Positions 61,401 through 64,000 of a DNA stretch of 64,000 bases are shown piece after piece. The stretch is taken from positions 1-64,000 of the forward strand of contig JAWNZC010000407.1 in the NCBI GenBank assembly GCA_035771165.1, in the 5' to 3' direction. Every line of letters begins with the position of its first letter. Within the stretch, counting starts at the first letter, position 1. This DNA is from Paragorgia papillata. Its lineage: Eukaryota; Cnidaria; Anthozoa; Scleralcyonacea; Coralliidae. The position numbers and the translations under genes were made by a program. Below the pieces are notes generated by a model that made no database searches, was not told where the DNA came from, and saw nothing but the letters and a program-made list of their open reading frames with translations.

Positions 61401-64000
61401 AACATATTATATTGCAATGACAACAATCTGGCTCGTGTCCTGATGTTTCATCTGAATGAACACAGATTGTCCATTGTATACAATAAAACTAAACTAGTAA
61501 ATTTGTTATCTCAGGGTGCCTACAGTATGTTCATGTGTAAGGTAAACATATTATATTGCAATGACAACAATCTGGCTCATGTCCTGATGTTTCGTCTGAA
61601 TGCACACATATTGTCCATTGTATACAATAAACTAAACTAATAAATTTGTTATCTCAGGCTGCCTACAGTATTGTTCATGTGTAAGGTAAACATATAATAT
61701 TGCAATGACAACAATCTGGCTCGTGTCCTGATGTTTCGTCTGAATGCACACAGATTGTCCATTGTATACAATAAAACTAAACTAGTAAATTTGTTATATC
61801 AGGGTGCCTACAGTATGTTCATGTGTAATGTAAACATATTATATTGTAATGACAACAATCTGGCTCGTGTCCTGAACACAGATTGTCCATTGTATACAAT
61901 AAAACTAAACTAGTAAATTTGTTATATCAGGGTGCCTACAGTATGTTCATGTGTAAGGTAAACATATTATATTGCAATGACAACAATCTGGCTCGTGTCC
62001 TGATGTTTCATCTGAATGCACACAGATAATTGTCCATTGTATACAATAAAACTAAACTAGTAAATTTGTTATCTCAGGGTGCCTACAGTACGTTCATGTG
62101 TAATGTAAACATATTATATTGTAATGACAACAATCTGGCTTGTGTCCTGAACACAGATTCTCCATTGTATACAATAAAACAAAACTAGTAAATTTGTTAT
62201 CTCAGGCTGCCTACAGTATTGTTCATGTGTAAGGTAAACATAATATTGCAATGACAACAATCTGGCTCGTGTCCTGATGTTTCATCTGAATGCACACAGA
62301 TAATTGTTCATTGTATACAATAAAACTAAACTAGTAAATTTGTTATCTCAGCGTGCCTACAGTATGTTTATGGGTAAGGTAAACATATTATATTGCAATG
62401 ACAACAATCTGGCTCGTGTCCTGATGTTTCATCTGCATGCACACAGATTGTCCATTGTATACAATAACTAAACTAATAAATTTGTTATCTCACGTGCCTA
62501 CAGTACGTTCATGTGTAATGTAAACATATTATATTGTAATGACAACAATCTGGCTCGTGTCCTGAACACAGATTGTCCATTGTATACAATAAAACTAAAC
62601 TAGTAAATTTGTTATCTCAGGGTGCCTACAGTATGTTCATGTGTAAGGTAAACATAATATTGCAATGACAACAATCTGGCTCGTGTCCTGATGTTTCATC
62701 TGAATGCACACAGATAATTGTCCATTGTATACAATAAAACTAAACTAGTAAATTTGTTATATCAGCGTGCCTACAGTAGGTTCATGTGTAAGGTAAACAT
62801 ATTATATTGCAATGACAACAATCTGGCTCGTGTCCTGATGTTTCATCTGAATGCACACAGATAATTGTCCATTGTATACAATAAAACTAAACTAGTAAAT
62901 TTGTTATCTCAGGGTGCCTACAGTACGTTCATGTGTAATGTAAACATATTATATTGTAGTGACAACAATCTGGCTCGTGTCCTGAACACAGATTCTCCAT
63001 TGTATACAATAAAACTAAACTAGTAAATTTGTTATCTCAGGGTGCCTACAGTATGTTCATGTGTAAGGTAAACATATTATATTGCAATGACAACAATCTG
63101 GCTCGTGTCCTGATGTTTCGTCTGAATGCACACAGATTGTCCATTGTATACAATAAAACTAAACTAGTAAATTTGTTATCTCAGGGTGCCTACAGTATGT
63201 TCATGTGTAAGGTAAACATATTATATTGCAATGACAACAATCTGGCTCGTGTCCTGATGTTTCATCTGAATGCACACAGATTGTCCATTGTATACAATAA
63301 CACTAAAGTAATAAATTTGTTATCTCAGGATGCCTACACTATGCTCATGTGTAAGGTAAACATAAAATATTGCAATGACAACAATCTGGCTTGTGTCCTG
63401 ATATTTCATCTGAATGCACACAGATTGTCCATTGTATACAATAAAACTAAACTAGTAAATTTGTTATATCAGGGTGCCTACAGTATGTTCATGTGTAATG
63501 TAAACATATTATATTGTAATGACAACAATCTGGCTCGTGTCCTGAACAGAGATTGTCCATTGTATACAATAAAACTAAACTACTGTAGTAAATTTGTTAT
63601 ATCGGGGTGCCTACAGTATGTTCATGTGTAAGGTAAACATATTATATTGCAATGACAACAATCTGGCTCGTGTCCTGAACACAGATTGTCCATTGTATAC
63701 AATAAAACTAAACTAGTAAATTTGTTATATCAGGGTGCCTACAGTATGTTTATGTGTAAGGTAAACATATTATATTGCAATGACAACAATCTGGCTCGTG
63801 TCCTGATGTTTCATCTGAATGCACACAGATAATTGTCCATTGTATACAATAAAACTAAACTAGTAAATTTGTTATCTCAGGGTGCCTACAGTACGTTCAT
63901 GTGTAATGTAAACATTATATTGTAATGACAACAATCTGGCTTGTGTCCTGAACACAGATTCTCCATTGTATACAATAAAACAAAACTAGTAAATTTGTTA
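58417..64000. repeat. second higher-order repeat domain, about 2,905-bp period
   Basis: Corresponding blocks at 58417/61323, 58825/61731 and 60126/63029 are 2,906, 2,906 and 2,903 bp apart. They share private variants such as tactgtagtaaatttg, the cgacaatctgg change and caataacactaaag. This domain begins to appear from about 49.2 kb. Confidence 0.8.

Larger units (their letters stand above)
33821..64000. repeat. tandem satellite array, 144-bp family, more than 30 kb
   Basis: Head-to-tail copies all in one orientation from 33821 to the window end. The basic monomer is 144 bp (for example 33986 to 34129), starting tgtccattgtatacaataaa and ending gaatgcacacagat. Variants are 147 bp (extra taa before ttgtcc, which gives an in-frame stop), 128 bp (a 16-base loss giving cctgaacacagat), and shorter forms with aacattatattg or aacataatattg or caataactaa. 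About 215-220 monomers are present. No other element interrupts the array. Short open frames throughout are by-products and no gene is called. Confidence 0.98.

Noticed and set aside
33821..64000. Dozens of 60-200-codon open frames on both strands in the satellite array
   Set aside because: They follow directly from the 144-bp monomer being divisible by three; they start and stop wherever a 147- or 128-bp variant occurs and show no start context or domain.
33821..64000. CRISPR-like array
   Set aside because: There are no unique spacers between short repeats; the copies are head-to-tail satellite monomers in eukaryotic DNA.

Overview
This is eukaryotic, almost certainly invertebrate animal DNA. 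It is AT-rich, has spliced genes with GT/AG introns, and is almost entirely transposable elements plus a very long satellite array. The mix of a Penelope-like retroelement with hammerhead ribozymes, a TTAA-target Kolobok-like DNA transposon, KDZ, hAT-like, Polinton/Maverick and Ty3/Gypsy relics suggests a cnidarian or similar marine invertebrate. That is inference from element families; no host single-copy gene was recognised.

Layout. 1-2.2 kb: a minus-strand spliced gene fragment of a KDZ-type (CxC cysteine cluster) transposase. 2.4-2.7 kb: a perfect 153-bp-arm palindrome. 2.76-11.65 kb: a Penelope-like element (PLE). It has an inverted 5' fragment, a partial upstream tandem copy and one long RT + GIY-YIG reading frame. 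That frame is split at a TTAA by a 5,469-bp Kolobok-like transposon (5172-10640) with matching terminal inverted repeats. The transposon carries an apparently intact three-exon transposase gene (720 aa, minus strand) and a convergent four-exon gene for a 129-aa protein of unknown function (plus strand). 12.5-16.8 kb: a foldback element, a hAT-like transposase pseudogene with a 49-bp perfect palindrome inside it, and a 310-bp MITE.

16.85-30.1 kb: a Polinton/Maverick remnant. It encodes protein-primed-type DNA polymerase B, a retroviral-type integrase with C-terminal chromodomain, a candidate minor capsid (penton-like) protein, a C2H2-zinc-finger/restriction-fold nuclease, a deoxynucleoside kinase and a set of small membrane or basic proteins. 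Most large frames carry one-base frameshifts, several of them in homopolymers. No major capsid, packaging ATPase or maturation protease was found; the element stops abruptly at a GC-richer 20-bp minisatellite (30.1-30.5 kb). 30.8-31.9 kb: a second, reversed, 5'-truncated PLE that abuts a truncated Gypsy LTR. 31.9-33.8 kb: the 3' part of a Ty3/Gypsy pol gene.

33.8-64 kb: an uninterrupted tandem satellite, more than 30 kb and running off the window. Its basic monomer is 144 bp with 147-bp and 128-bp variants, arranged in higher-order repeats of 1,668 bp, about 3,035 bp and about 2,905 bp. The many short open frames in this half are by-products of a monomer whose length is a multiple of three.

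The most notable items are the two-gene Kolobok-like transposon nested precisely in a PLE, the hammerhead ribozyme that overlaps the stop codon of the PLE frame (four copies), the kinase and nuclease cargo of the Polinton, and the higher-order structure of the satellite.
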